Below the pieces are notes generated by a model, which made no database searches, had not been told where the DNA came from, and saw only the letters and a program-made list of their open reading frames with translations. The translations under genes were made by a program, and so were the position numbers. 30,506 nucleotides of DNA from an uncultured Clostridia bacterium. GTDB taxonomy: Bacteria > Bacillota > Clostridia > Christensenellales > Aristaeellaceae. Positions 1 through 6,414 of this stretch are shown here, in pieces (within the stretch, counting starts at the first letter, position 1; every line of letters starts with the position of its first letter). Where the stretch lies: the NCBI GenBank assembly GCA_934663625.1, contig CAKUKP010000033.1, positions 1 through 30,506 of the forward strand, written 5' to 3'.

Positions 1-237
1 CATCTGAACAACTGGGGCACGAATTCCCTGTTCGTGGTGATTGGTCAGAAGCACATGAAGCCGGTGTTTGCCGCGGACGGAACCTGTGAAATGCGCGAGA
101 TGCTGAATCTGGGCATCACGCTGGACGAGCGCATCGCGGATGGATATTATTATTCGAAATCCATCGCGCTGTTCAAGCACCTGCTGGAAAACCCGCAGCT
201 GCTGGATCGTCCCGCCAACGAGGAGGTAGAATTTTGA
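1..237 (+). CDS. 2-oxoacid dehydrogenase E2-like acyltransferase, C-terminal fragment
   Basis: The reading frame is open from base 1 to the TGA at 235-237, so the 5' part lies outside the window. The visible 78 residues resemble the end of the E2 catalytic (chloramphenicol-acetyltransferase-like) domain, with a block like LNNWGTNSLF and a final LDERIADG segment followed by a helix typical of E2 C-termini. E2 enzymes move acyl groups to CoA through the His of a DHRxxDG motif. Here that position reads DER, so the usual catalytic His is a Glu. Its stop overlaps the TTG start of the acyl-CoA ligase, which implies a translationally coupled pair acting on the same acyl group. Whether this is an active acyltransferase or a structural relative cannot be decided without the missing N-terminal part. 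Confidence 0.7.
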   Translation, partial: HLNNWGTNSLFVVIGQKHMKPVFAADGTCEMREMLNLGITLDERIADGYYYSKSIALFKHLLENPQLLDRPANEEVEF

Positions 238-1958
238 AAATTGCCAAGCCCGAATGCGTAAATACGCCGTGGTACGCCTATCTGGAAGGAATTCCGGCGC
301 ACCTTGATTATCAGGAAGGCACCATGATCGAAGCGATGGAAAAGGTCGCGGCGCAGAATCCCGATCTGATCGCCTATGATTTCATGGGCACGCCGACCAC
401 CTATGCCGATGCGGTCGCCGATATCGCGGAATGCGCCCGCGCGCTGCGCGCGGCGGGCGTGCGCGAAAACGATCGCGTAACCATCGCCATGCCGAATGCG
501 CCGCAGGCGATTTCGATGTTCTATGCCGTGAACATGGTCGGCGCGGTGGCGAATATGATTCATCCGCTGTCCGCCGAGGGCGAAATTCAGTTCTATCTGA
601 ATGATTCCCGATCCGTGTGTGCGCTGACGCTGGATCAGTTCTATCCGAAGTTCGCCGCGATCCGCAAGAATTGCCCCGCACTGAAAACGCTGGTGATCGC
701 CAGCGTAAAGGATGCGCTGAAGCCCATCATGAAGCTGGGCTACGCGCTGACGGCGGGACGCAAGATCGCCAAGCTGCCCAAGACGGATGATTACATTACG
801 TGGAAGCAGTTCATCGCAAACGGACGGGCGTTTACCGGCGATGCGCGCGTGCCGCGCCGCGCCGAGCAGGTGGCGGTGATCCTCTACAGCGGCGGAACGA
901 CCGGCGTAACCAAGGGCATCGCGCTTTCGAACCTGAACTTCAACGCGCTGGGCGCGCAGATCATCGCCACGAATCCGATGTTCACCCCCGGCGATAAGAT
1001 GCTGGCGATCATGCCCATGTTCCATGGCTTCGGTCTGGGCGTGAGCATTCATTCCATGCTGGTAAACGGCGGTCGCTGCATTCTGGTGCCGCGCTTCACG
1101 CCGCAGACCTACGCACAGCTGCTGGACAAGCATCATCCGAATTTCATCGCGGGCGTGCCCACGCTGTACGAAGCGCTTCTGCGCATCGAAGGGCTGGATA
1201 AGCTGGATCTTTCCTGCCTGAAGGGCATGTTCTCCGGCGGCGATTCGCTGCCCGTGGAGCTGAAAAAGCGCATCGATAAGTTCCTGATCGATCATAAAGC
1301 CACCATTCAGGTGCGCGAGGGCTATGGCACCACCGAGTGCGTTACCGCATCCTGCCTGACCCCGCCCCACCACGCGCGCGAAGGATCGATCGGCATTCCG
1401 TTCCCGGATACCTATTACAAGATCGTGAAGGTCGGCACCACCGATGAAGTTTCCTACGGCGAAGAGGGCGAAATCTGTCTGGCAGGGCCTACCGTGATGC
1501 TGGAATACGTAAACCATCCCGAGGAAACCGCGAACACGCTGCGCGTGCACGCCGATGGGCTTACCTGGGTGCATACCGGCGATTTGGGCGTGATGGACAG
1601 CGATGGATTCATTTACTTCCGCCAGCGCATCAAGCGCATGATCGTGACCTCCGGTTACAATGTATATCCTTCCCAGATCGAAAATCTGCTGGATAAGCAT
1701 GAATATGTGCATATGTCCTGCGTGATCGGCGTGAAGGATCCTTACAAGATGCAGAAGGTCAAGGCGTTCGTGGTTCTGAAGAACGGCGTAACGCCCAGCG
1801 ATAAGGTGCGCCAGGAGCTGATGGACTACTGCAAAAAGAACATCGCAAAATATGCGATTCCTTATGAAATTGAATTCCGCGATGATCTTCCCAAGACGCT
1901 GGTGGGCAAGGTTGCCTATCGCATTCTGGAGGAAGAGGAAGTCAAAAAAAGCGCATAA
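234..1958 (+). CDS. AMP-forming acyl-CoA synthetase (class I adenylate-forming enzyme)
   Basis: This 574-residue enzyme should activate a carboxylic acid with ATP to an acyl-AMP and then to acyl-CoA. Family motifs run in order: a phosphate-binding loop YSGGTTGVTKG near residues 218-228, the A5 motif GYGTTE, HTGDLG near 447-452, a DGFIYFRQRIKRMI hinge region, and a PKTLVGK motif whose Lys559 is the predicted adenylation lysine. Length matches fatty-acid or aryl-CoA ligases. The start is TTG at 234, placed 7 nt after AGGAGG (221-226), and it overlaps the upstream stop by 4 nt. The pairing with the E2-like protein suggests acyl activation and transfer, but the substrate (fatty, branched or aromatic acid) is not readable. 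A hairpin terminator follows. Confidence 0.9.
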   Translation: MKIAKPECVNTPWYAYLEGIPAHLDYQEGTMIEAMEKVAAQNPDLIAYDFMGTPTTYADAVADIAECARALRAAGVRENDRVTIAMPNAPQAISMFYAVNMVGAVANMIHPLSAEGEIQFYLNDSRSVCALTLDQFYPKFAAIRKNCPALKTLVIASVKDALKPIMKLGYALTAGRKIAKLPKTDDYITWKQFIANGRAFTGDARVPRRAEQVAVILYSGGTTGVTKGIALSNLNFNALGAQIIATNPMFTPGDKMLAIMPMFHGFGLGVSIHSMLVNGGRCILVPRFTPQTYAQLLDKHHPNFIAGVPTLYEALLRIEGLDKLDLSCLKGMFSGGDSLPVELKKRIDKFLIDHKATIQVREGYGTTECVTASCLTPPHHAREGSIGIPFPDTYYKIVKVGTTDEVSYGEEGEICLAGPTVMLEYVNHPEETANTLRVHADGLTWVHTGDLGVMDSDGFIYFRQRIKRMIVTSGYNVYPSQIENLLDKHEYVHMSCVIGVKDPYKMQKVKAFVVLKNGVTPSDKVRQELMDYCKKNIAKYAIPYEIEFRDDLPKTLVGKVAYRILEEEEVKKSA

Positions 1959-1965
1959 AGAATTG

Positions 1966-1992
1966 TGGCGGGGGAGCAAAGCTTTCCCGCCA
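1966..1992 (+). terminator. Rho-independent terminator after acyl-CoA ligase
   Basis: TGGCGGG and CCCGCCA form the base of a hairpin that extends inward with G-U and A-T pairs to an AAA loop. A moderately T-rich tail (TAATTATATTTT) follows. It separates the ligase from the promoter at 2040. Confidence 0.65.
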
Positions 1993-2039
1993 TAATTATA
2001 TTTTCCAGCACCGGATATGTACATTGCTGCAAACCGGAA

Positions 2040-2068
2040 TTGACGCACATCTGACGCTGTGTTATAAT
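2040..2068 (+). promoter_or_regulatory. Promoter of the small toxin-like gene
   Basis: TTGACG at 2040-2045 and TATAAT at 2063-2068 are separated by exactly 17 nt, a near-consensus housekeeping promoter. Transcription should start near 2075, giving a leader of about 170 nt before the 33-codon ORF at 2247. Confidence 0.85.
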
Positions 2069-2092
2069 GCCAATGGAACCTTCGGGTTCTCG

Positions 2093-2138
2093 GCAGGAAG
2101 GAAAAGATGGCGCTTGGCTTTTCACCTCTGAAACTTGG
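2093..2138 (+). repeat. Inverted-repeat arm L (leader of the toxin mRNA)
   Basis: This arm matches the reverse complement of 2391-2438. Shared blocks in order are GCAGGAAGG, GATGxCGCTTG, GCTTTTCxCCTCTGA and TTGG, with a 4-nt insertion here and a 6-nt insertion in the other arm. Each arm sits just downstream of its own promoter, so the sense and antisense RNAs begin with related sequence. Confidence 0.8.
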
Positions 2139-2223
2139 CGCTGCGGCACAAATTATCGATTTGAACCGTCAGCGGTTTTCGCAAAGCGAAAACTTAAAAG
2201 TCAGAATGACTTTTAACCTTTAA
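2107..2223 (+). CDS. Possible 38-codon leader ORF upstream of the toxin gene
   Basis: An ATG at 2107 follows AGGAAGGAAAAG, an acceptable ribosome site, and opens 38 codons that start MALGFSPLKLG and end at TAA 2221-2223, 23 nt before the toxin ATG. The frame runs straight through the two perfect leader hairpins (2175-2216), so ribosomes on it would unfold them and end beside the hairpin covering the toxin Shine-Dalgarno. I recognise no protein family. It may be a translated regulator of the toxin or simply chance. Confidence 0.3.
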   Translation: MALGFSPLKLGAAAQIIDLNRQRFSQSENLKVRMTFNL

Positions 2224-2236
2224 CAAAAGTTGAAGG
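2175..2236 (+). promoter_or_regulatory. Structured leader: three adjacent hairpins, the last covering the toxin SD
   Basis: Three hairpins abut. GTTTTCGC-AAA-GCGAAAAC lies at 2175-2193 and TTAAAAGTCA-GAA-TGACTTTTAA at 2194-2216. CCTTTAAC-AAAA-GTTGAAGG lies at 2217-2236, with one G-U pair. The last one pairs the AAGG of the AAGGAGGTGA ribosome site, so toxin translation should be restrained until the leader is processed or remodelled. Such sequestration is a known feature of type I toxin mRNAs. Pairing is visible, but function is inferred. Confidence 0.6.
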
Positions 2237-2246
2237 AGGTGAGATC

Positions 2247-2348
2247 ATGTCTGACTTCGAGATTATCTCTGTGGTCGTTATGATTGCATCTCTTGTGCTC
2301 AAGGCGATCCAGTTTGGTCGCGATACGAAGAACAAGAAGAAAAAGTAA
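2247..2348 (+). CDS. Small holin-like membrane peptide, candidate type I toxin
   Basis: This is a 33-residue peptide preceded by the very strong ribosome site AAGGAGGTGA, 7 nt from ATG. It begins MSDFEIISVV, continues with one hydrophobic segment of about 17 residues (6-22), and ends in a polar, Lys-rich tail (GRDTKNKKKK). That plan, an acidic start (S-x-[FY]-E), one membrane helix and a basic tail, is typical of the putative holin-like toxins and the TxpA/BsrG/Fst type I toxins of Firmicutes, which damage or depolarise the membrane. Context supports this. It has its own promoter and a long structured leader, and the bidirectional terminator at its 3' end is shared with a convergent consensus promoter that would make an antisense RNA. 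An alternative is a small membrane protein of other role. Toxicity has not been shown. Confidence 0.75.
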   Translation: MSDFEIISVVVMIASLVLKAIQFGRDTKNKKKK

Positions 2349-2436
2349 AAGCAAAGCCGCCATCCAACGCTAGCTGATAGGCGGCTTTTCCCAACATCAG
2401 AGGGGAAAAGCTCTACCACAAGCGTCATCCCTTCCT
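2340..2436 (-). ncRNA. Candidate antisense antitoxin RNA
   Basis: A perfect TTGACA-17-TATAAT promoter on the minus strand (2443-2471) would start an RNA near 2436. It would run to the shared hairpin at 2353-2388 and stop in the T-rich stretch complementary to the toxin's poly-Lys codons, giving roughly 95 nt. Its 3' half is complementary to the last toxin codons and the toxin 3' untranslated region, as in TxpA/RatA or Fst-type loci. No long conserved protein lies in this stretch. The ends are predicted from sequence only. Confidence 0.7.
2353..2388. terminator. Shared bidirectional terminator of toxin mRNA and antisense RNA
   Basis: AAAGCCGCC (2353-2361) pairs with GGCGGCTTT (2380-2388) around an 18-nt loop containing GCTAGC. 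On the plus strand TTTTC follows. On the minus strand a longer run, TTTGCTTTTACTTTTTC, follows, so termination should be stronger for the antisense RNA and leakier for the toxin mRNA. Confidence 0.8.
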
Positions 2437-2438
2437 GC
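2391..2438 (-). repeat. Inverted-repeat arm R (5' end of the antisense RNA)
   Basis: On the minus strand this segment reads GCAGGAAGG, GATGACGCTTG, GCTTTTCCCCTCTGA and TTGG in order, matching arm L at 2093-2138 almost base for base outside two short insertions. A toxin transcript that passes the terminator would carry complementary 5' and 3' ends. Confidence 0.8.
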
Positions 2439-2442
2439 TGTT

Positions 2443-2471
2443 ATTATAGCATGCGGTTTCCCGACTGTCAA
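2443..2471 (-). promoter_or_regulatory. Consensus promoter of the antisense RNA
   Basis: On the minus strand TTGACA (2471-2466), a 17-nt spacer and TATAAT (2448-2443) form a fully consensus promoter. It faces the toxin promoter at 2040-2068. Its -35 box begins only 30 nt after the stop codon of the acetyltransferase gene at 2502, so read-through from that operon could add to the antisense RNA. Confidence 0.9.
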
Positions 2472-2501
2472 CGGCGAATTTCTGCCGGTTGGGGGCTGCG
2501 G

Positions 2502-3026
2502 TTATACCAGCTTTTTGCCCATTTCAATTCGAATTTCGTGGCGTTCGGGATCGGCGTTCGAATAGGAATACAGATCGAAGCCGATGATTTCAAAGCCGTG
2601 CCTGCGGTAAAAGCGGATCGCATTTTCATTGCAGGATTGCGTTTCCAGAACGATCATCCGCGCGCCGGTCGCCTGCGCGGATCGCCGGATGGCTTCCATC
2701 AGCGCCCCGCCGACGCCCATGCCGCGCGCCGCGGGATCGAATACGCAGATGTTGCTGATGCGGAAGCGGTTGTTCCACACCTCCAGAAAACCCTCTGCAA
2801 AGCCCAGCAGACGATCATTTTCAAACGCGCCATAGGCGATCGGGTTTTCCAGCCATTCCGCGAAAATCGTATCGTCAAAGGATCTTTCCACGGGCGCATC
2901 AAAGCGCATATATTCCATCCGAAATCCGCCGTCGTCGGCGCGAAGATCATAATATCCGTTCGTGATATAGTGGGCGGTAAAGCGTCTGCCCGCATAGTCT
3001 TCCCGGTTCAGCGTTCTGATTTCCAT
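2502..3026 (-). CDS. GNAT acetyltransferase, streptothricin-acetyltransferase-like
   Basis: The protein has 174 residues and a GNAT fold. The acetyl-CoA pyrophosphate loop is RGMGVGG at residues 101-107, preceded by the strand ISNICVFDP. The later LETQ...N..A..FY...GFEIIGFD block resembles the streptothricin acetyltransferase (Sat) group of GNATs. It probably acetylates an amine on a small molecule or peptide, but resistance should not be assumed from fold alone. It is the last gene of a minus-strand run (sulfatase, GNAT, unknown, GNAT), starting 12 nt after the stop of the upstream gene. Its weak ribosome site (GGAAAG) lies within that gene's last codons. No clear terminator follows. Confidence 0.8.
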   Translation of the reverse strand: MEIRTLNREDYAGRRFTAHYITNGYYDLRADDGGFRMEYMRFDAPVERSFDDTIFAEWLENPIAYGAFENDRLLGFAEGFLEVWNNRFRISNICVFDPAARGMGVGGALMEAIRRSAQATGARMIVLETQSCNENAIRFYRRHGFEIIGFDLYSYSNADPERHEIRIEMGKKLV

Positions 3027-3038
3027 AGATTGCGATGC

Positions 3039-3674
3039 CTACTTTCCTTTGCGCTGATTCGGGACGCTCAAATCATGCAGCCTGTCCGTCGAAAGAACAT
3101 GAACGCCCGTTGTTTCCTGATCCGATAATGTATACAGCGGGATAAGTTCCCCGCGTATCTGATTGTAGTAATATAAACTGCAAGGCAACCACCAGTTTAC
3201 GTTTAGTTCTACATACACGAAGTATTCGCCGGACACATCGTAAATTTTCAGCGTAAACAGATCATGTTCCAGCAAGGCGATCTGATGAAAAATATCATCG
3301 ATCACCGGCGATGAGTTGCAACGGTTACCTTCCTCATCTTGAATTTCGATGTATACCAGACGGTTGAGCACCTTGTTTGCTTCACTGTCAATGTAGGATT
3401 CAAAGCAGCCCATTGGGATGTCATATACTGTCATAGCGTCCGCTTCAAAGGGATCGCACGTCATGAGGCGGGGCCCGTCCGCTACGGCGAGATACTGGAT
3501 ACCCGTCGTTTTGTCGGGTTCTTCCTTGGTAACGGAAGCCTGTATCAGCCCTTCGGAAGCCAGATCAAACTGCGCGTATTGCGATTGCCCCTTGTACCAA
3601 TCCCAGAGGAGCAGCATAACCAATCCAATTGCGAACAGGATTATTATAGCGAGCCTTAGTTTTCGATGTTTCAT
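3039..3674 (-). CDS. Membrane-anchored protein of unknown function
   Basis: I do not recognise this 211-residue protein. It starts with a short basic stretch (MKHRKLR), then one hydrophobic helix at about residues 8-25, then WDWYKGQSQY and a mostly beta-rich, acidic soluble part rich in Tyr and Trp, expected outside the cell. There is no lipobox Cys. A good ribosome site (AAGGAGG) lies 3-4 nt before ATG. The gene sits 18 nt after one acetyltransferase and 12 nt before another, in the same transcription unit as the LTA-synthase-like sulfatase. Its codon choice is visibly less GC-biased than its neighbours (AGG, ATA and CTA codons), which may point to recent acquisition or fast evolution. Confidence 0.7.
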   Translation of the reverse strand: MKHRKLRLAIIILFAIGLVMLLLWDWYKGQSQYAQFDLASEGLIQASVTKEEPDKTTGIQYLAVADGPRLMTCDPFEADAMTVYDIPMGCFESYIDSEANKVLNRLVYIEIQDEEGNRCNSSPVIDDIFHQIALLEHDLFTLKIYDVSGEYFVYVELNVNWWLPCSLYYYNQIRGELIPLYTLSDQETTGVHVLSTDRLHDLSVPNQRKGK

Positions 3675-3692
3675 AAGCCTCCTTAAAATCCG

Positions 3693-4214
3693 TCAGTAAA
3701 CGTCCTTCATCACCGTATCTTGCAGGTATTCGTTAAAATGTGCATATTCCTTTTCCGAAAGGCCGCGCGGCGCGCTCATCACGACCAGCGCGTGCCCCGC
3801 GCTGCCCGCATGATAGGGCGGATGCACGTGCGGATAGGGGTTTTCTACGAAGCCGCAGCGTTCATAAAAATGCTTTCGACGCAAAGAAATCGCGTCGACC
3901 GGGGGATCGATTTCCAGAATGAGCGGCGTTGTTTGCAGGGCGGAGAGGATTTTCTGTCCGTAGCGCCGGTTTCGCATCGCCGGTTCGATGCAGAAATGCT
4001 CGATGTAGAAAAACCCGCCGATATCCCAATACAGGATTTCGCCGATGAATTCACCGTTATCGCAGATCGCATCGAAATGATAGGCGTTCTGATTCAGAAT
4101 CTGTGCCTGCGAAAGCGCTTCGCGCTGTTCGTGCGCGGGAAAACTGATGTGATACAGCGCGATCGCCCTCTCATACAGCGGATCATCGGTGCGCGTAATG
4201 CGTTTGAATTCCAT
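3693..4214 (-). CDS. GNAT family N-acetyltransferase
   Basis: This is a 173-residue single-domain acetyltransferase. The strand IEHFCIEPAM (71-80) followed by RNRRYGQKIL (81-90) is the acetyl-CoA-binding motif A, with the usual second Gly of R-x-x-G-x-G replaced by Lys88. FYERCGF near residue 116 fits the C-terminal GNAT block. The substrate is not predictable. The start is supported by GGGAGG eight nt upstream. It follows the sulfatase gene by 29 nt and precedes the unknown membrane protein by 18 nt, so it is probably cotranscribed. Confidence 0.82.
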   Translation of the reverse strand: MEFKRITRTDDPLYERAIALYHISFPAHEQREALSQAQILNQNAYHFDAICDNGEFIGEILYWDIGGFFYIEHFCIEPAMRNRRYGQKILSALQTTPLILEIDPPVDAISLRRKHFYERCGFVENPYPHVHPPYHAGSAGHALVVMSAPRGLSEKEYAHFNEYLQDTVMKDVY

Positions 4215-4243
4215 TTGTTTATCCTCCCAAAGAATGGATTGCG

Positions 4244-6325
4244 CTACATGATCGGCTTGGTTCTGCCGGTTACCGTCTGGATTGCGCAGAAATCCGTGCG
4301 GCTCAATTCCTTATCGGTGGGGGTGATCTGCGCTACGCATACGCCGCCCGACGTATCGATCGGCAGATCCTCCTCCGCGACGGCGATGTGCGTATCATCG
4401 ATAAACACGGTGGGCAGCTCGCGGCCATCGCAGATCACGCGGCTGTATTCCGTAAAGCCCGCGCCCGTGATCATCAGCCGATCGTATTCCAGTACGGCTT
4501 CGGTCGCGCGCACCGGTTCCAGCCCCATCTGCAGGCGCGAACGCTCCGGCGCGCCCGTTTCGCCATACGCTTGCTGATCGCCGTAGAGCAGATCGTATTC
4601 CAGCGTTTTCAGCTTTTTCAGGTATGCCTCGCCCGTTTCATCCACCGGATAGGATTGATGAAAGCGGGTGATCACGCCATCGGAAATGCCCAGCCAGCGC
4701 AGCACTTCGCTGCCCAGCCGGTACGCCTGCATATCCTGCGCTTCGAATTTCGCGCCGTAATTGTTCCATACGATGTAGCGGCTGGCGTACAGATCGCCGG
4801 TTTCCAGGATTTCCGGCGTAAGCCCCAATCCGGGCAGATGATCGCCGTAGATGATCAGCAGAACGGGCTCATCGAAATCGTTCAGCGCGGCGGTCAGCTT
4901 GCCGAGGAATGCGTCCACATCGTCTACCACGTTTACGTAATTTTGAAACGCAGCAAAGAATACCTCCTCCGGCGCGCGCTCTACGCGGATATCGCCGGTG
5001 GTATAGGTGTAGGTATCGCTGTATTTGCCGTGCGATTCCACGGAAATCGCCAGCGCCATATCCCGCCCCGGCGTGGTTTCCATCATGCGCAGAATTTCGC
5101 CCGTCAGGATTTCATCCTTTGCCCAGCCGAGCTTGGTATACTTCGGGTAGGGCATGTATTCCAGCGAATCGAACCGGTTCAGCCCCAGATTGGCGTAGGC
5201 GTGGTTGCGATCGTAAAACGCGCCCGTGTTGTTGTGCAGCACGGTGGTGGAATAGCCGTAGCGGCGCAGGATCGTGGCGATGGATTCGCAGGTGGTTTCC
5301 TGAATTACGGTGCTGTAGGGTACTTCGCCCGCGCCGAAGAAATCCATATTCATGCCGGAGAGCACTTCGAATTCCACGTTTGCGGTGCTGCCGCCCACGG
5401 CGGGCACGAACAACTTCGCGTTCGGCCATGCGTCCAGCAGCGCATGGAAGTTCGGCTGCGGATCGGCGGACAGCTGTACGCCCCGCACGGTATCCACATC
5501 GAAAAACGCCTCCAGCTGCAAAAAGATCACGTTCGGGCGATCCAGATTCGCATCATCGCCGAAGCGCGCCGCCACGGCGGCGGGCTGCGTCGGCGCGGGT
5601 TCGCGGATGATATCCGTAACCGCCTGCGTGGAATAGGATTCCGGCGGGCGTATGCCGGTTTCGCCGAGGGTAAAGGTAAACGATGTGATGAATCCGCAAT
5701 CGCGGAATACCGATACGCGGTCGGATACATCATCCGGCATCCAGCCGCAGTTCAGCGCCAGCAGATGCATTCCGAATACGGCGATGATCCAACTCGCCGC
5801 CCACGCGATCGAACGGGGATAATTCACCTTCTGCACCTGCCGCGTGCGCGTAAACAGCAGGATCAGCCCCAGAATCACCAGCGCGCAGCACGCGCACAGT
5901 AGAATGATCTGAAGCGGCGTAAGGTACAGCGAAATCATGCTGAAGGCCTCGCGGGAAATCAGCAGATCGGCGCTGATCAGCGGCTGCGTGCGATCGTGAA
6001 TGATCACGCTGTTCGCAATGCCCAATCCGAGCCACGCGACGCCAATTAGGAATACCACCGCCTGACGGCGCTTGAACAGCTCCGAAATGGAAAGGGTAGA
6101 AAATACGATCATCCAGTTCAGCAGAAAATAACCCGTTCGCGCGGTGAGGTAGTTCAGCATCCGCGCGATCGTGCCCTGATTCAGCCCTTCAACGATCAGC
6201 GTAATGACCAGCGAAAGCGCCAGCAGAATTCCGATATGCGCGCCGAAGGAGCGCGTTTCATATCGCACCTCGCGCGGGCGAAACAGCTTTGATTGCCGCG
6301 CGCCGGTTTCAGGTTGCCTGTTCAT
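4244..6325 (-). CDS. LTA synthase family membrane sulfatase with C-terminal IPT/TIG-like domain
   Basis: The product is a 693-residue phosphoglycerol-transferase-type enzyme of the alkaline-phosphatase superfamily. About five N-terminal membrane helices (roughly residues 30-205) precede an extracellular catalytic domain. RPNVIFLQLEAF carries the first metal ligand, GGSTANVEFE places the nucleophile at Thr314, NNTGAFYDRN follows, and YGDHLPG gives Asp495-His496. These match LtaS-like enzymes that add glycerol phosphate to lipoteichoic acid or related polymers. After the catalytic part, about 80 residues with an ITGAGF start resemble an IPT/TIG immunoglobulin-like fold, which ordinary LtaS lacks. 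I chose the ATG at 6325 because GGAG lies 7 nt away; the ATG at 6331 would leave only 1 nt. It leads a tandem run with two acetyltransferases and an unknown gene. Confidence 0.88.
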   Translation of the reverse strand: MNRQPETGARQSKLFRPREVRYETRSFGAHIGILLALSLVITLIVEGLNQGTIARMLNYLTARTGYFLLNWMIVFSTLSISELFKRRQAVVFLIGVAWLGLGIANSVIIHDRTQPLISADLLISREAFSMISLYLTPLQIILLCACCALVILGLILLFTRTRQVQKVNYPRSIAWAASWIIAVFGMHLLALNCGWMPDDVSDRVSVFRDCGFITSFTFTLGETGIRPPESYSTQAVTDIIREPAPTQPAAVAARFGDDANLDRPNVIFLQLEAFFDVDTVRGVQLSADPQPNFHALLDAWPNAKLFVPAVGGSTANVEFEVLSGMNMDFFGAGEVPYSTVIQETTCESIATILRRYGYSTTVLHNNTGAFYDRNHAYANLGLNRFDSLEYMPYPKYTKLGWAKDEILTGEILRMMETTPGRDMALAISVESHGKYSDTYTYTTGDIRVERAPEEVFFAAFQNYVNVVDDVDAFLGKLTAALNDFDEPVLLIIYGDHLPGLGLTPEILETGDLYASRYIVWNNYGAKFEAQDMQAYRLGSEVLRWLGISDGVITRFHQSYPVDETGEAYLKKLKTLEYDLLYGDQQAYGETGAPERSRLQMGLEPVRATEAVLEYDRLMITGAGFTEYSRVICDGRELPTVFIDDTHIAVAEEDLPIDTSGGVCVAQITPTDKELSRTDFCAIQTVTGRTKPIM

Positions 6326-6367
6326 ATGCATTCTCCGTTTTCAAAAGATTTGAAGTTCTGAAAAGAA

Positions 6368-6393
6368 TTCCGTGCAATATTTCATGCACGGAA
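6368..6393 (-). terminator. Terminator between DUF1385 gene and sulfatase gene
   Basis: TTCCGTGCA and TGCACGGAA form a 9-bp stem with an 8-nt loop. On the minus strand the tail is TTCTTTTC, giving a plausible terminator just after the DUF1385 stop. Confidence 0.65.
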
Positions 6394-6414
6394 CGCTGTA
6401 TGCATTTGTAGAAA

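Noticed and set aside
150..2048. A 632-codon open frame on the minus strand
   Set aside because: It is antisense to the acyl-CoA ligase, which has complete family motifs; the frame has no recognisable domain.
2213..2428. A 71-codon minus-strand ORF opposite the toxin gene
   Set aside because: It would be preceded by AGGAAGG in the antisense RNA, but it runs through the terminator and is antisense to the toxin ORF. The RNA is more likely to act as RNA.
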